Assembly: GCA_032000125.1 (NCBI GenBank)
Contig: DAMALH010000005.1
Span: forward strand, 1-64,000
Reading direction: 5' to 3'
From: Dryocola sp032000125
Lineage (GTDB): Bacteria; Pseudomonadota; Gammaproteobacteria; Enterobacterales; Enterobacteriaceae
DNA: 64,000 nucleotides
The notes beneath the pieces are model-generated. The model did not search any database and was not told where the DNA came from. It saw only the letters and a program-made list of their open reading frames with translations. Position 1 is the first letter of the stretch, and every line of letters starts with the position of its first letter. This document shows, in pieces, positions 1-8,932 of the stretch. The position numbers and the translations under genes are program-made.

Positions 1-47
<47 letters not shown>

Positions 48-94
48 ACGGGGTAGTGCTTTACTGGCCTGCTTCCTTGTGGGAAGCGGGGCGC

Positions 95-122
95 ATCATA
101 TCAGATGAAGCGCCGCTGTAAA
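95..122 (-). promoter_or_regulatory. tyrT sigma-70 promoter with GC-rich discriminator
   Basis: On the minus strand, TTTACA (117-122) and TATGAT (95-100) are separated by 16 bp. A GCGCCCC discriminator follows, as in the growth-rate- and ppGpp-controlled E. coli tyrT promoter. An A/T-rich stretch lies further upstream and could be an UP element. Confidence 0.85.
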
Positions 123-203
123 GTATTCACTATAAGAAAATGAACCGTTTGCCGTTTTTTTACTCGTAACGTCGTAAAGCTAAGCAATTCATTTCCTGAG
201 CGA

Positions 204-1046
204 TTAAAGAATGATGGTGCGGTTGCCGTAGACGAACACTCGCTGGGCCAGTACCTGATACAGGGCGCGGCTTAAAACGTTCTTCTCGACGTCGCGGCCT
301 GCACGCATCATGTCTTCTGCTGTGTAGGTGTGATCGACGTGAATCACGTCCTGCATGATGATTGGGCCTTCATCAAGATTATCGTTCACGTAGTGTGCGG
401 TGGCACCGATAATCTTCACGCCGCGCTCATATGCCTGATGATAAGGGCGCGCGCCGATAAATGCCGGCAGGAACGAATGGTGGATATTGATTATCTGATT
501 CGGGAAGCGCGAGACGAAAGAAGGGGTTAGCACGCGCATATATTTTGCCAGCACAACATAGTCTGGTTCATAAGCGGCGATGGCATCTGCCATCTGCGTA
601 TCGTGTTCCTCGCGGGTCATGCCTTCGTGGCTGACAAGCTGGAACGGGATATCGAAGCGTTCAACCAGCGTGCGTAGCGTGTCGTGGTTGCCGATTACGG
701 CCGCTATTTCAACGTCCAGGCCGCCGTAGGTGGCTTTCATCAGCAGGTCGCCCAGACAGTGGGCTTCTTTGGTGACCAGGATAACGATGCGGCGGTGGCC
801 GGCTGGCGTCAGTTCGCGCACGGAACCTTCAGGCAGCGCTCCGTCCAGGTCGGCAAGCAGGGTGGAGTCGTTAAAGATCCCTTCAAGTTCGGTACGCATG
901 AAAAAGCGCCCGGTGCGGTGATCGACGAATTCATTATTTTGCACGATGTTTAACTCGTGCTTGTAACAAATATTGGTGATTTTGGCGATCAGACCCTTTG
1001 CATCAGGGCAGATGGTGCGAAGTACTTTTCGTTGCGGTGATTGCAT
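204..1046 (-). CDS. purU: Formyltetrahydrofolate deformylase PurU
   Basis: PurU hydrolyses 10-formyl-THF to formate and THF, supplying formate to PurT and balancing one-carbon pools in the cytosol. The 280 residues match E. coli PurU in length. An N-terminal ACT domain (about residues 7-80, RTICPDAKGLIAKITNIC) precedes a formyltransferase domain with NIHHSFLPAF and a DEGPII segment. The start is set at MQSPQRKVLRT (1046), preceded by AGGA. An in-frame start at 1118 would add 24 residues that overlap ychJ and are absent from the family. The gene is followed by tyrT and preceded by ychJ, as in E. coli. Confidence 0.95.
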   Translation of the reverse strand: MQSPQRKVLRTICPDAKGLIAKITNICYKHELNIVQNNEFVDHRTGRFFMRTELEGIFNDSTLLADLDGALPEGSVRELTPAGHRRIVILVTKEAHCLGDLLMKATYGGLDVEIAAVIGNHDTLRTLVERFDIPFQLVSHEGMTREEHDTQMADAIAAYEPDYVVLAKYMRVLTPSFVSRFPNQIINIHHSFLPAFIGARPYHQAYERGVKIIGATAHYVNDNLDEGPIIMQDVIHVDHTYTAEDMMRAGRDVEKNVLSRALYQVLAQRVFVYGNRTIIL

Positions 1047-1102
1047 CGCTTGGTAAATCCTGTGAACGGTGTTTGCGAAGAGTGTGGTTACGGCCCGAAA
1101 GC

Positions 1103-1561
1103 TTATCGCCCACAACATTTTTTAAATTTATTCCCGGCGCCGCAGGGGCAAGGGTCGTTACGACCCAACTGGGGGCGCGTACCGTCGATATAATACCACC
1201 GACCAGATTCTTTTAAAAAACGGGAACGTTCGATAATGGCGCTTTCATGCCCTTGAGCTTCAAAACGCGCTACAAAGCTGACATAGCCTTCCTGGCTGCT
1301 CTGGCCGTTAGCCTCTGCAAATACGGTCAGGCCGAGCCATCGCGTGTCGGTAAAACCGGCAGTAATATCTGCTTTTAGCGTTTCATGACGCGCTTGCGCA
1401 TGCCATGTCGCAAGCAAATATTCCGCGTCCTGCATCACATATGCACAATAGCGTGAGCGCATAAGCTGTGCCGGTGTCCCAGGCAGGCTTTCACCGCGTA
1501 GGTAAGGCTGGCAACATAGGCTATACTCCAAACCGCTGCCACAAGGACAAAGTTGCGACAC
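1103..1561 (-). CDS. ychJ: UPF0225 protein YchJ with terminal SEC-C motifs
   Basis: This 152-residue cytosolic protein of unknown function has a cysteine-rich motif at each end: CPCGSGLEYSLCC at the N terminus and a classic SEC-C motif, DPCPCGAGNKFKKCC, at the C terminus. SEC-C motifs bind zinc and are also found in SecA. The central region is an NTF2-like YchJ domain. It lies 56 bp upstream of purU on the same strand and could be co-transcribed with it. The family assignment is firm; the biochemical role is unknown. Confidence 0.93.
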   Translation of the reverse strand: MSQLCPCGSGLEYSLCCQPYLRGESLPGTPAQLMRSRYCAYVMQDAEYLLATWHAQARHETLKADITAGFTDTRWLGLTVFAEANGQSSQEGYVSFVARFEAQGHESAIIERSRFLKESGRWYYIDGTRPQLGRNDPCPCGAGNKFKKCCGR

Positions 1562-1674
1562 AGTAACTCCTTAAAAATAGTAAACGGCGTGATGACGCCG
1601 GGCAGCGCTATGTTAACTGAGCATTGGCGAAGGCGCCATGGGATGCAAATCCCGTAGAGATTGACCGAGGCGGA

Positions 1675-2583
1675 ATGAGACAGGTAAAAATCGGCCTGGC
1701 ATTAGGGTCGGGAGCAGCAAAGGGCTGGGCACATATTGGTGTGATCAATGCGTTAAAGCGAGCAGGCATTCAGATTGATATCGTTGCGGGATGTTCGGTA
1801 GGAGCGCTGGTTGGCGCCGCTTACGCCTGCAATCGGTTGTCCATAATGGAACACTGGGTAAGATCGTTCGGCTACTGGGACGTTTTACGCCTGATGGACC
1901 TTTCCTGGCGCCGCGGGGGATTACTGCGCGGCGAAAGAGTGTTTAACAACGTTCGCAAAATTATCCCCGATGAAACAATCGAAGACTGTCATCTGCGCTT
2001 TGGGGCCGTGGCGTGTAATCTGAGCACCGGTCGTGAACTCTGGTTCACGGATGGCGACCTGCATCAGGCGGTGCGGGCCTCCTGCAGTATGCCGGGTCTG
2101 CTTTCACCGGTGGGCTATAACGGCTACTGGCTTGTGGATGGCGCGGTAGTGAATCCCGTTCCCGTCTCGCTAACGCGTGCGCTGGGGGCGGATATTGTTA
2201 TCGCCGTAGATTTGCAGCACGACGCCCACCTGATGCAGCAGGATTTGCTGTCGATAAACGTAACCGGGTCGATAAAAGAAGAAGTTGGGCAACCCACTAC
2301 CTGGCATGGCCGTCTGCGTGAGCAGTTGGGAAAATTGAAAAGTCGGCAAGCCTTCACCTCGCCCACGGCGATGGAAATCATGACCACCTCGATTCAGGTG
2401 CTGGAAAACCGGCTGAAGCGTAACCGCATGGCGGGCGATCCGCCGGATATTTTACTGCAGCCTTTCTGCCCGCAAATTTCCACGCTGGATTTTCATCGCG
2501 CGGCGGAAGCCATTACCGCCGGGGCCCAGGCGGTAGAAAAAAAGATGGATGAACTGCTACCGCTGGTCCGTACCCATGATTAA
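1675..2583 (+). CDS. rssA: Patatin-like phospholipase family protein RssA
   Basis: This 302-residue protein of the bacterial patatin family carries the GSGAAKG oxyanion motif near the N terminus, the nucleophile elbow GCSVG (G-x-S-x-G) and the DGAVVNP segment carrying the catalytic Asp. It is predicted to be a serine hydrolase; the substrate is unknown. The start is set at MRQVKIGLALG because GAGGCGGA lies immediately upstream and E. coli RssA begins there. A TTG at 1624 would add 17 unsupported residues. It precedes rssB as in E. coli but is not needed for RssB action there. Confidence 0.93.
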   Translation: MRQVKIGLALGSGAAKGWAHIGVINALKRAGIQIDIVAGCSVGALVGAAYACNRLSIMEHWVRSFGYWDVLRLMDLSWRRGGLLRGERVFNNVRKIIPDETIEDCHLRFGAVACNLSTGRELWFTDGDLHQAVRASCSMPGLLSPVGYNGYWLVDGAVVNPVPVSLTRALGADIVIAVDLQHDAHLMQQDLLSINVTGSIKEEVGQPTTWHGRLREQLGKLKSRQAFTSPTAMEIMTTSIQVLENRLKRNRMAGDPPDILLQPFCPQISTLDFHRAAEAITAGAQAVEKKMDELLPLVRTHD

Positions 2584-2676
2584 TTTTTGGGATTTTACAC
2601 ATCTTCAGGTAATTCTGACGGGCGCTCAGAGCCATACCATGCCACTATTTATTGATTACCGGGCAGAGGAGAGAGC

Positions 2677-3690
2677 ATGACACAGCCACTTGCGGGAAAA
2701 CAGATTCTCATCGTAGAGGATGAGCCCGTTTTCCGCTCCCTTTTGGATAGCTATCTCTCCTCGCTTGGTGCCGTCACCTCTCTGGCGCGGGACGGTGTTG
2801 ATGCGCTGGAAAAAATGCAGGAGGTGTCGCCCGATCTGCTGATTTGCGATCTTGCTATGCCGCGCATGAACGGCCTGCAGCTGGTTGAATATATTCGTAA
2901 CGACGGCAACCAGATGCCAATCCTGGTCATTTCCGCAACGGAAAACATGTCCGATATTGCTAAGGCGCTGCGCCTTGGCGTACAGGATGTGCTGTTAAAG
3001 CCCATTAAAGATCTCAACCGCCTGCGTGAAACCGTCTTCTCCTGCCTCTATCCGACCATGTTTAACTCTCGTGTTGAAGAGGAAGAACGTCTCTTCCAGG
3101 ACTGGGATGCGCTGGTGAGCGACCCACAGGCCGCGGCTAAACTGCTCCAGGAGCTGCAGCCGCCGGTGCAGCAGGTGATGTCCCACTGCCGGGTTAACTA
3201 CCGCCAGCTTGTTGCAGCCGATGAGCCAGGCCTTGTGCTTGATATTGCGCCGCTGTCTGATAACGACCTTGCGTTTTATTGTCTGGATGTCACCCGTGCC
3301 GGAGATAACGGCGTGCTGGCGGCATTATTGCTGCGCGCGCTGTTTAACGGCCTGCTTCAGGAGCAGCTTTCCCACCAGCGTCAACGCCTGCCGGAATTAG
3401 GTAATTTGCTTAAACAGGTGAATCAGTTATTGCGCCAGGCAAATCTGACCGGACAATTTCCGCTCATCGTTGGTTATTATCACAGCGCTTTAAAAAAACT
3501 CATTCTGGTATCCGCCGGCCTTAATGCAACGTTAAATACCGGTGAGCATCAAATTCAGGTTAGCAACGGGGTGCCATTAGGTACTTTGGGCAATACTTAT
3601 CTGAATCAAATCAGCCAGAGCTGCGAGGCCTGGCAGTGTCAGGTGTGGGGCGCAGGCGGCCGTTTACGCCTGATGTTGTCTGCGGAATGA
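2677..3690 (+). CDS. rssB: Sigma-S adaptor and response regulator RssB
   Basis: RssB is the adaptor that delivers sigma-S (RpoS) to the ClpXP protease. The 337 residues comprise an N-terminal receiver domain with Asp58 as phosphoacceptor (LICDLAMP) and conserved Lys108 (LLKPIKD), and a C-terminal PP2C-like domain without phosphatase residues. The length equals that of E. coli RssB. GAGGAGAG precedes the ATG. In E. coli RssB is antagonised by the Ira anti-adaptors; an IraP-like gene lies at 57.5-57.8 kb of this window. Confidence 0.96.
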   Translation: MTQPLAGKQILIVEDEPVFRSLLDSYLSSLGAVTSLARDGVDALEKMQEVSPDLLICDLAMPRMNGLQLVEYIRNDGNQMPILVISATENMSDIAKALRLGVQDVLLKPIKDLNRLRETVFSCLYPTMFNSRVEEEERLFQDWDALVSDPQAAAKLLQELQPPVQQVMSHCRVNYRQLVAADEPGLVLDIAPLSDNDLAFYCLDVTRAGDNGVLAALLLRALFNGLLQEQLSHQRQRLPELGNLLKQVNQLLRQANLTGQFPLIVGYYHSALKKLILVSAGLNATLNTGEHQIQVSNGVPLGTLGNTYLNQISQSCEAWQCQVWGAGGRLRLMLSAE

Positions 3691-3777
3691 GCACCTGAAT
3701 CACTGATTACATTTAGCTTTTCTCCCCCGCCTGGGCTGGTGGTAATATCGCGTCATACCGATTCGTATTAGTCTTAA

Positions 3778-3798
3778 ATTACCCGCGCTGCGGGTAAT
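3778..3798. repeat. Perfect 9-bp inverted repeat between rssB and galU
   Basis: ATTACCCGC and GCGGGTAAT flank a 3-nt loop. No T-tract follows on the plus strand, so this is a weak candidate for an rssB terminator. It could equally be a protein-binding site or RNA hairpin in the galU upstream region. Confidence 0.5.
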
Positions 3799-3890
3799 CA
3801 GCGGCAGATTTAGTTTTTAAGCTGATATACTCGAACGCGTTTTTAAATTGACGAACAAGTTAACACTTGACCAGTCCAGGAGGTTTTTCA

Positions 3891-4799
3891 ATGGCTGCCA
3901 TTAATTCTAAAGTTAGAAAAGCAGTAATCCCTGTTGCGGGATTGGGAACGCGTATGTTGCCGGCGACTAAGGCAATTCCGAAAGAGATGCTGCCGCTGGT
4001 AGATAAGCCATTAATTCAGTATGTCGTGAACGAATGTATTGCGGCGGGAATTACTGAAATTGTTCTGGTGACCCACTCTTCGAAAAACTCCATCGAAAAC
4101 CACTTCGATACCAGCTTTGAACTGGAAGCCATGCTGGAAAAACGCGTAAAGCGTCAGCTGCTGGATGAAGTGCAGGCGATTTGCCCGCCGCACGTTACTA
4201 TTATGCAGGTCCGTCAGGGGCTGGCCAAAGGCCTTGGCCACGCGGTGCTGTGCGCGCATCCCGTAGTTGGCGACGAGCCCGTGGCGGTTATTCTGCCGGA
4301 TGTTATCCTCGACGAATTCGAATCCGATCTTTCCCAGGACAACCTGGCGGAGATGATTAAGCGTTTTGATGCTACCGGCTACAGCCAGATTATGGTTGAG
4401 CCCGTAGAAGACGTTACCGCCTATGGCGTGGTTGACTGTAAAGGCGTTGAGTTAAAAGAAGGCGACAGCGTGCCGATGGTTGGTATCGTTGAGAAACCTA
4501 AAGCCAACGTTGCCCCATCCAACCTTGCGGTTGTCGGACGCTATGTCCTGAACGCCGACATCTGGCCGCTGCTGTCCAAGACGCCTCCGGGCGCGGGCGA
4601 TGAAATCCAGTTAACTGACTCTATCGCGATGCTGATGGAAAAACAGACCGTTGAAGCCTACCACATGAAAGGCGTGAGCCATGACTGCGGTAACAAACTG
4701 GGCTACATGCAGGCGTTTGTAGAATACGGCATCCGTCACCAGAGCCTCGGCGAAGATTTCAAAGCCTGGCTTGAAGAGACCGTTGGCGCGAAGAAGTAA
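3891..4799 (+). CDS. galU: UTP-glucose-1-phosphate uridylyltransferase GalU
   Basis: GalU makes UDP-glucose from UTP and glucose-1-phosphate, feeding LPS core, trehalose, colanic acid and, through Ugd, UDP-glucuronate. The 302 residues are nearly identical to E. coli GalU. The nucleotidyltransferase signature GLGTRMLPATKAIPKEMLP lies near the N terminus. The start at MAAINSKV follows a strong CAGGAGG; an upstream in-frame start at 3867 would precede that site. Unlike E. coli K-12, ugd follows after only 24 bp, giving a nucleotide-sugar operon. Confidence 0.97.
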   Translation: MAAINSKVRKAVIPVAGLGTRMLPATKAIPKEMLPLVDKPLIQYVVNECIAAGITEIVLVTHSSKNSIENHFDTSFELEAMLEKRVKRQLLDEVQAICPPHVTIMQVRQGLAKGLGHAVLCAHPVVGDEPVAVILPDVILDEFESDLSQDNLAEMIKRFDATGYSQIMVEPVEDVTAYGVVDCKGVELKEGDSVPMVGIVEKPKANVAPSNLAVVGRYVLNADIWPLLSKTPPGAGDEIQLTDSIAMLMEKQTVEAYHMKGVSHDCGNKLGYMQAFVEYGIRHQSLGEDFKAWLEETVGAKK

Positions 4800-4823
4800 T
4801 TCAATTCAACGCAGGATAGAAAG

Positions 4824-6164
4824 ATGAAAGTTACCGTATTTGGTATCGGCTACGTTGGGCTTGTACAGGCCGCAGTGCTTGCAGAAGTCGGCCATGAAGT
4901 AATGTGTATCGATGTCGATGCAAAGAAAGTAGAAAACCTGAAAAATGGCGTGATCCCGATTTTTGAGCCGGGTCTGACGCCGCTTGTGAAGAAAAATTAC
5001 GAAGAAGGCCGTCTGTTATTCAGCACCGACGCTGAGTCGGGCGTTCATCATGGCGAGATGCAGTTCATCGCCGTGGGGACCCCGCCGGACGAAGACGGTT
5101 CTGCGGATCTGAAATACGTCACCGCGGTCGCCCGCACCATCGCGCAGCACATGACCTCTCACAAGGTGGTGCTGGATAAATCTACCGTTCCCGTGGGTAC
5201 GGCAGATAAAGTTCGCAACGTAATGGAGCAAACGCTGAAAGAGCGCGGCGAAACCATCCCGTTTGACGTCGTCTCAAACCCTGAATTCCTCAAAGAGGGT
5301 GCTGCAGTTTCTGACTGTATGCGTCCTGAACGTATCGTTATTGGTACGGATAACGAAGATGTGGTGGATCTGCTGCGTGAACTCTACGAGCCGTTTAACC
5401 GCAACCACGACCGTATGATCCTGATGGATATTCGCAGCGCTGAGCTGACCAAGTACGCCGCAAACTGCATGCTGGCGACCAAAATCAGCTTTATGAACGA
5501 GATTTCAAACCTCGCAGAGCTGCTAGGCGCCGACGTTGAAAAGGTGCGTCAGGGCATTGGTTCCGATCCGCGTATTGGCTACCACTTTATCTATCCCGGC
5601 TGCGGCTACGGCGGTTCCTGCTTCCCGAAAGACGTGCAGGCGCTGATTCGTACCGCCGAGCAAATTGGTTACCAGCCACGCCTGCTGCAGGCGGTTGAGC
5701 AGGTTAACCATGCGCAAAAGCTAAAACTGCCTGAGTTTATCCGTCGTCACTTTGGTGAAGACCTGCAGGGGAAAACCTTCGCGCTGTGGGGGCTTTCTTT
5801 CAAGCCAAATACCGATGATATGCGTGAAGCCTCCAGCCGCGTTCTGTTGGAAGCGCTGTGGGAACGCGGGGCTCAGGTGCAGGCGTTTGATCCAGAAGCT
5901 ATGGATGAAACCCAGCGCATCTACGGGCACCGTAGCGATCTGAAGCTGATGGGCACTAAAGAAGCGGCGCTTCAGGGCGCGGATGCGCTGGTTATTTGCA
6001 CCGAGTGGCAAAGCTTCCGTGTGCCTGATTTTGACGTTATCAAGAAAACCCTGAAGCAAGCAGTTATCTTTGACGGCCGTAACCTGTATGATCCTGAGAG
6101 ACTCAGCAAGCGCGGCTTTGTTTATTATGCAATTGGCCGCGGAGCATCCATCAATATTGCATAA
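4824..6164 (+). CDS. ugd: UDP-glucose 6-dehydrogenase (446-residue form)
   Basis: This NAD-dependent enzyme oxidises UDP-glucose to UDP-glucuronate. It has the N-terminal Rossmann motif GIGYVG (7-12), the central domain and the catalytic cysteine in GGSCFPKD (Cys266), followed by the C-terminal UDP-binding domain. At 446 residues it is longer than the 388-residue E. coli K-12 Ugd and belongs to the long-form branch common in other Gram-negatives. It lies between galU and a UDP-glucuronate epimerase (gap 14 bp), so its product is probably channelled to UDP-galacturonate as well as to polysaccharide. Confidence 0.93.
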   Translation: MKVTVFGIGYVGLVQAAVLAEVGHEVMCIDVDAKKVENLKNGVIPIFEPGLTPLVKKNYEEGRLLFSTDAESGVHHGEMQFIAVGTPPDEDGSADLKYVTAVARTIAQHMTSHKVVLDKSTVPVGTADKVRNVMEQTLKERGETIPFDVVSNPEFLKEGAAVSDCMRPERIVIGTDNEDVVDLLRELYEPFNRNHDRMILMDIRSAELTKYAANCMLATKISFMNEISNLAELLGADVEKVRQGIGSDPRIGYHFIYPGCGYGGSCFPKDVQALIRTAEQIGYQPRLLQAVEQVNHAQKLKLPEFIRRHFGEDLQGKTFALWGLSFKPNTDDMREASSRVLLEALWERGAQVQAFDPEAMDETQRIYGHRSDLKLMGTKEAALQGADALVICTEWQSFRVPDFDVIKKTLKQAVIFDGRNLYDPERLSKRGFVYYAIGRGASINIA

Positions 6165-6178
6165 TAAATGAGGGTTGT

Positions 6179-7189
6179 ATGAAATTTCTGGTTACCGGCG
6201 CAGCAGGCTTTATTGGGTTTCATGTTAGCGAGCGTCTGCTTGCTGCCGGTCACCAGGTTATCGGTATCGATAACCTGAACGACTATTATGATGTCAACCT
6301 CAAGCTCGCCCGCCTTGATTTACTAAAACCTCACCCTCGTTTCCAGTTTGAAAAAATCGATCTCGCCGAACGCAGCGCGATGGCACAGCTATTTGCCAGC
6401 CATCAGTTCGACCGCGTCATTCATCTGGCCGCGCAGGCGGGCGTGCGTTATTCCATCGATAATCCTCACGCCTATGCCGATTCAAACCTTATCGGTCATC
6501 TGAACGTGCTTGAAGGCTGCCGCCATAATAAAGTAGGGCATTTGCTGTATGCCTCTTCCAGTTCCGTGTATGGATTAAATCGTAAGCTGCCATTTTCAAC
6601 CGATGATTCCGTCGATCATCCGGTTTCTTTATATGCGGCGACCAAAAAAGCCAACGAATTGATGTCGCACACCTACTCACACCTATATGGCTTACCGACG
6701 ACGGGGCTGCGCTTTTTCACCGTTTATGGCCCGTGGGGTCGTCCGGATATGGCGTTATTTAAATTCACCCGCGCAATTGTTGAGGGTAATAGTATTGATG
6801 TATACAACCACGGACAAATGCGCCGTGATTTTACTTATATTGATGATATTGCCGAAGCGATTGTGCGTTTGCAGGATATCGTTCCGCAAGCCGATGCATC
6901 ATGGACGGTAGAACAAGGTTCGCCTGCAACCAGTTCCGCCCCTTATCGCGTATATAACATCGGCAATAGCGATCCGGTGACGCTGATGGATTATATTACC
7001 GCGCTTGAAACCGCGCTGGGCAAGGTGGCGCAAAAGAATATGCTGCCAATGCAGCCGGGTGACGTGCTGGAGACCAGCGCCGATACCAGCGCCTTATATG
7101 AAGCCATAGGCTTTAAGCCGCAAACCTCTGTTGCAGACGGCGTGGCGCGCTTTGTTGAATGGTATAAAACCTTTTATAAGGTAAGCTAA
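6179..7189 (+). CDS. UDP-glucuronate 4-epimerase-like NAD-dependent epimerase
   Basis: This 336-residue extended SDR has the NAD-binding GAAGFIG (7-13), a Tyr152-x3-Lys156 catalytic pair (YAATK) and the segment AGVRYSIDNPHAY, typical of enzymes interconverting UDP-glucuronate and UDP-galacturonate. It is the third gene of galU-ugd-epimerase and ends just before a terminator. It is predicted to be cytosolic, supplying galacturonate for LPS core, O-antigen or capsule. Other sugar 4-epimerases share the fold, but the motif and context favour the uronate enzyme. Confidence 0.85.
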   Translation: MKFLVTGAAGFIGFHVSERLLAAGHQVIGIDNLNDYYDVNLKLARLDLLKPHPRFQFEKIDLAERSAMAQLFASHQFDRVIHLAAQAGVRYSIDNPHAYADSNLIGHLNVLEGCRHNKVGHLLYASSSSVYGLNRKLPFSTDDSVDHPVSLYAATKKANELMSHTYSHLYGLPTTGLRFFTVYGPWGRPDMALFKFTRAIVEGNSIDVYNHGQMRRDFTYIDDIAEAIVRLQDIVPQADASWTVEQGSPATSSAPYRVYNIGNSDPVTLMDYITALETALGKVAQKNMLPMQPGDVLETSADTSALYEAIGFKPQTSVADGVARFVEWYKTFYKVS

Positions 7190-7198
7190 TAAGGAAAA

Positions 7199-7220
7199 GG
7201 GAGCTGCGGCTTCCTTTTTT
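7199..7220 (+). terminator. Terminator of the galU-ugd-epimerase operon
   Basis: The stem GGGAGC / GCTTCC (one G-T pair) with loop TGCG is followed by six T residues, 10 bp after the epimerase stop codon. Confidence 0.75.
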
Positions 7221-7231
7221 ATTGCGGACAT

Positions 7232-7257
7232 AAAAAAATCCCGCCGGAGCGGGATTT
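7232..7257 (-). terminator. hns terminator
   Basis: An 8-bp stem AATCCCGC / GCGGGATT with loop CGGA is flanked by an A-run that reads as a T-tract on the minus strand. It lies just downstream of the hns stop codon. Confidence 0.85.
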
Positions 7258-7285
7258 AATAAGCTGCACACTTAAAGCTTAAGGC

Positions 7286-7696
7286 TCAGGAAATCAGGAA
7301 ATCTTCCAGTTTTTTACCCTGATCTTCCATGGCTTTTTTGATTACAGCCGGCGTACGGCCCTGGCCTGTCCAGGTCTTGGTTTCGCCGTTCTCATCAATG
7401 TACTGATATTTAGCAGGGCGCGCAGCACGCTTAGCTTTGCCTGCGGATTTAACAGCAGCCATGCTGTTCAGTAATTCATTAGGATCGATGCCGTCAGCGA
7501 TCAGCATTTCACGGTATTGCTGCAGTTTACGGGTACGCTCTTCAATTTCTGCAGCCTGTGCATTTTCTTCTTCACGGCGTTCGTTAACTACAACTTCTAA
7601 TTTCTCCAGCATTTCTTCCAGGGTTTCAAGAGTGCATTCTCTTGCCTGTGCACGAAGAGTACGGATGTTGTTCAGAATTTTAAGTGCTTCGCTCAT
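7286..7696 (-). CDS. hns: Nucleoid protein H-NS
   Basis: H-NS is the global silencer of AT-rich and foreign DNA. The 136 residues include an N-terminal coiled-coil oligomerisation domain (about 1-65), a second dimer site, a basic linker (KAKRAARPAKY) and the C-terminal DNA-binding domain with the AT-hook-like TWTGQGRTP (108-116). It is one residue shorter than E. coli H-NS, ending FLIS. It is preceded by a conserved promoter and a long AT-rich upstream region, consistent with autoregulation. Confidence 0.97.
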   Translation of the reverse strand: MSEALKILNNIRTLRAQARECTLETLEEMLEKLEVVVNERREEENAQAAEIEERTRKLQQYREMLIADGIDPNELLNSMAAVKSAGKAKRAARPAKYQYIDENGETKTWTGQGRTPAVIKKAMEDQGKKLEDFLIS

Positions 7697-7738
7697 TTTA
7701 GTAATCTCAAACTTATATTAGGGTGGCTAGTTGGGGTA

Positions 7739-7767
7739 ATAATAGTGCCTTAAATTAAGTTCTGCAA
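7739..7767 (-). promoter_or_regulatory. hns promoter
   Basis: On the minus strand, TTGCAG (7762-7767) and TATTAT (7739-7744) are spaced 17 bp apart. They lie 43-71 bp upstream of the hns ATG, in a region closely resembling the E. coli hns promoter. Confidence 0.8.
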
Positions 7768-8190
7768 TAGGGGAGAATGTAAGGAATCCAAAATTTCAGG
7801 TTATTTACCGATTTTATTAAAGTGCGCTAACTTAAATTTGGCTTGATGAGTCTCACAAAAAAAGAGGCATAACTCACTTTTTCAACAGCGTTTGCAGAAG
7901 CAACCGCAGAAGGTGAACTTAGAAAAAATGCGGTTATGTAGCATCAATGGCTAAATATCCACCTTGAGTATTATTGCGCTAATCGCTGAATATTCTTAAC
8001 CGGTTAATATTAAATATTGTTGTATTAAATTGCTCCGCAGCTTTAAAAAGGCTGAAAACTCTGGGTGTTAGAGGCGCGTTACCCCCGAGCGGATGGGCTT
8101 ATATGATGAGGTGAATTTTAGGAATTACTTATATATCGGCGTTCATAAAGCAAAGATTCAAACAGCGCGCTGCGGCACAGGCTGGTGCCA
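7768..8190. other. AT-rich hns-tdk intergenic region, no gene seen
   Basis: About 420 bp between the two divergent promoters hold no credible coding sequence on either strand. Runs of A/T and the neighbouring gene make autoregulatory H-NS (and Fis) binding likely by analogy with E. coli, but no individual site can be assigned. Confidence 0.6.
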
Positions 8191-8197
8191 CAGCTTA

Positions 8198-8206
8198 TGG
8201 TATAAT
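8198..8206 (+). promoter_or_regulatory. tdk extended -10 promoter
   Basis: TGGTATAAT is an extended -10 element 46 bp upstream of the tdk ATG. No good -35 hexamer is visible at the usual spacing, which is compatible with an extended -10 promoter. Confidence 0.55.
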
Positions 8207-8251
8207 CCTTTTCGTTAACAATATTTACACTTTGACTCAGGTTATCTGCGA

Positions 8252-8857
8252 ATGGCGCAACTCTATTTCTACTACTCGGCGATGAATGCCGGAAAATCCA
8301 CGGCGTTACTTCAGTCTTCCTACAATTACCAGGAAAGAGGTATGCGCACACTGGTGTATACCGCAGAAATTGATACCCGGTATGGCTCAGGAAAAGTAAG
8401 CTCGCGTATCGGCCTCTCATCGCCTGCGAAACTGTATAACCCCTCTACGTCGCTGTTTGATGATATCCGTAATGAGCACGAAAGCGCGCCCGTACATTGC
8501 GTTCTGGTTGATGAGAGCCAGTTCCTGACGCGTGAACAGGTCCGTGCTTTATCCGACGTGGTGGATGAACTGGATATTCCCGTATTGTGCTACGGCCTGC
8601 GAACTGATTTCCGTGGAGAGCTTTTTGGCGGAAGCCAATATTTGCTCGCGTGGTCAGATAAACTCGTTGAGCTAAAAACCATCTGCTTCTGCGGTCGTAA
8701 AGCCAGCATGGTTTTGCGCCTGGATAGCGAAGGGCGTCCTTATAATCAGGGCGAGCAGGTGGTTATCGGCGGCAATGAACGTTACGTCTCCGTTTGCCGC
8801 AAGCATTATAAAGATGCGCTGCATAAAGGCTCTCTGCAGGCCGTTCAGGGCGATTAG
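8252..8857 (+). CDS. tdk: Thymidine kinase
   Basis: Tdk phosphorylates thymidine and deoxyuridine with ATP in pyrimidine salvage. This type II kinase of 201 residues has the P-loop SAMNAGKST (9-17), DESQF as the Walker B/base region, and zinc-ribbon cysteines in CFCGRK and SVCRKHY. E. coli Tdk has 205 residues. It is divergent from hns and convergent with adhE, with a shared terminator between tdk and adhE. Confidence 0.96.
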   Translation: MAQLYFYYSAMNAGKSTALLQSSYNYQERGMRTLVYTAEIDTRYGSGKVSSRIGLSSPAKLYNPSTSLFDDIRNEHESAPVHCVLVDESQFLTREQVRALSDVVDELDIPVLCYGLRTDFRGELFGGSQYLLAWSDKLVELKTICFCGRKASMVLRLDSEGRPYNQGEQVVIGGNERYVSVCRKHYKDALHKGSLQAVQGD

Positions 8858-8890
8858 CTTGCGGTAGATGAGTTATTTGTCTGCAGACAT

Positions 8891-8917
8891 AAAAAAACCC
8901 GCCGAGGCGGGTTTTTT
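8891..8917. terminator. Bidirectional tdk/adhE terminator
   Basis: ACCCGCC and GGCGGGT form a strong stem with a two-base centre, flanked by A7 on the left and T6 on the right, so it can end both converging transcripts. Confidence 0.85.
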
Positions 8918-8932
8918 ATCAGAGCCGGTCAA

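Noticed and set aside
8118..8420. 100-codon minus-strand frame over the tdk start
   Set aside because: Overlaps the tdk promoter and coding start; no homology.
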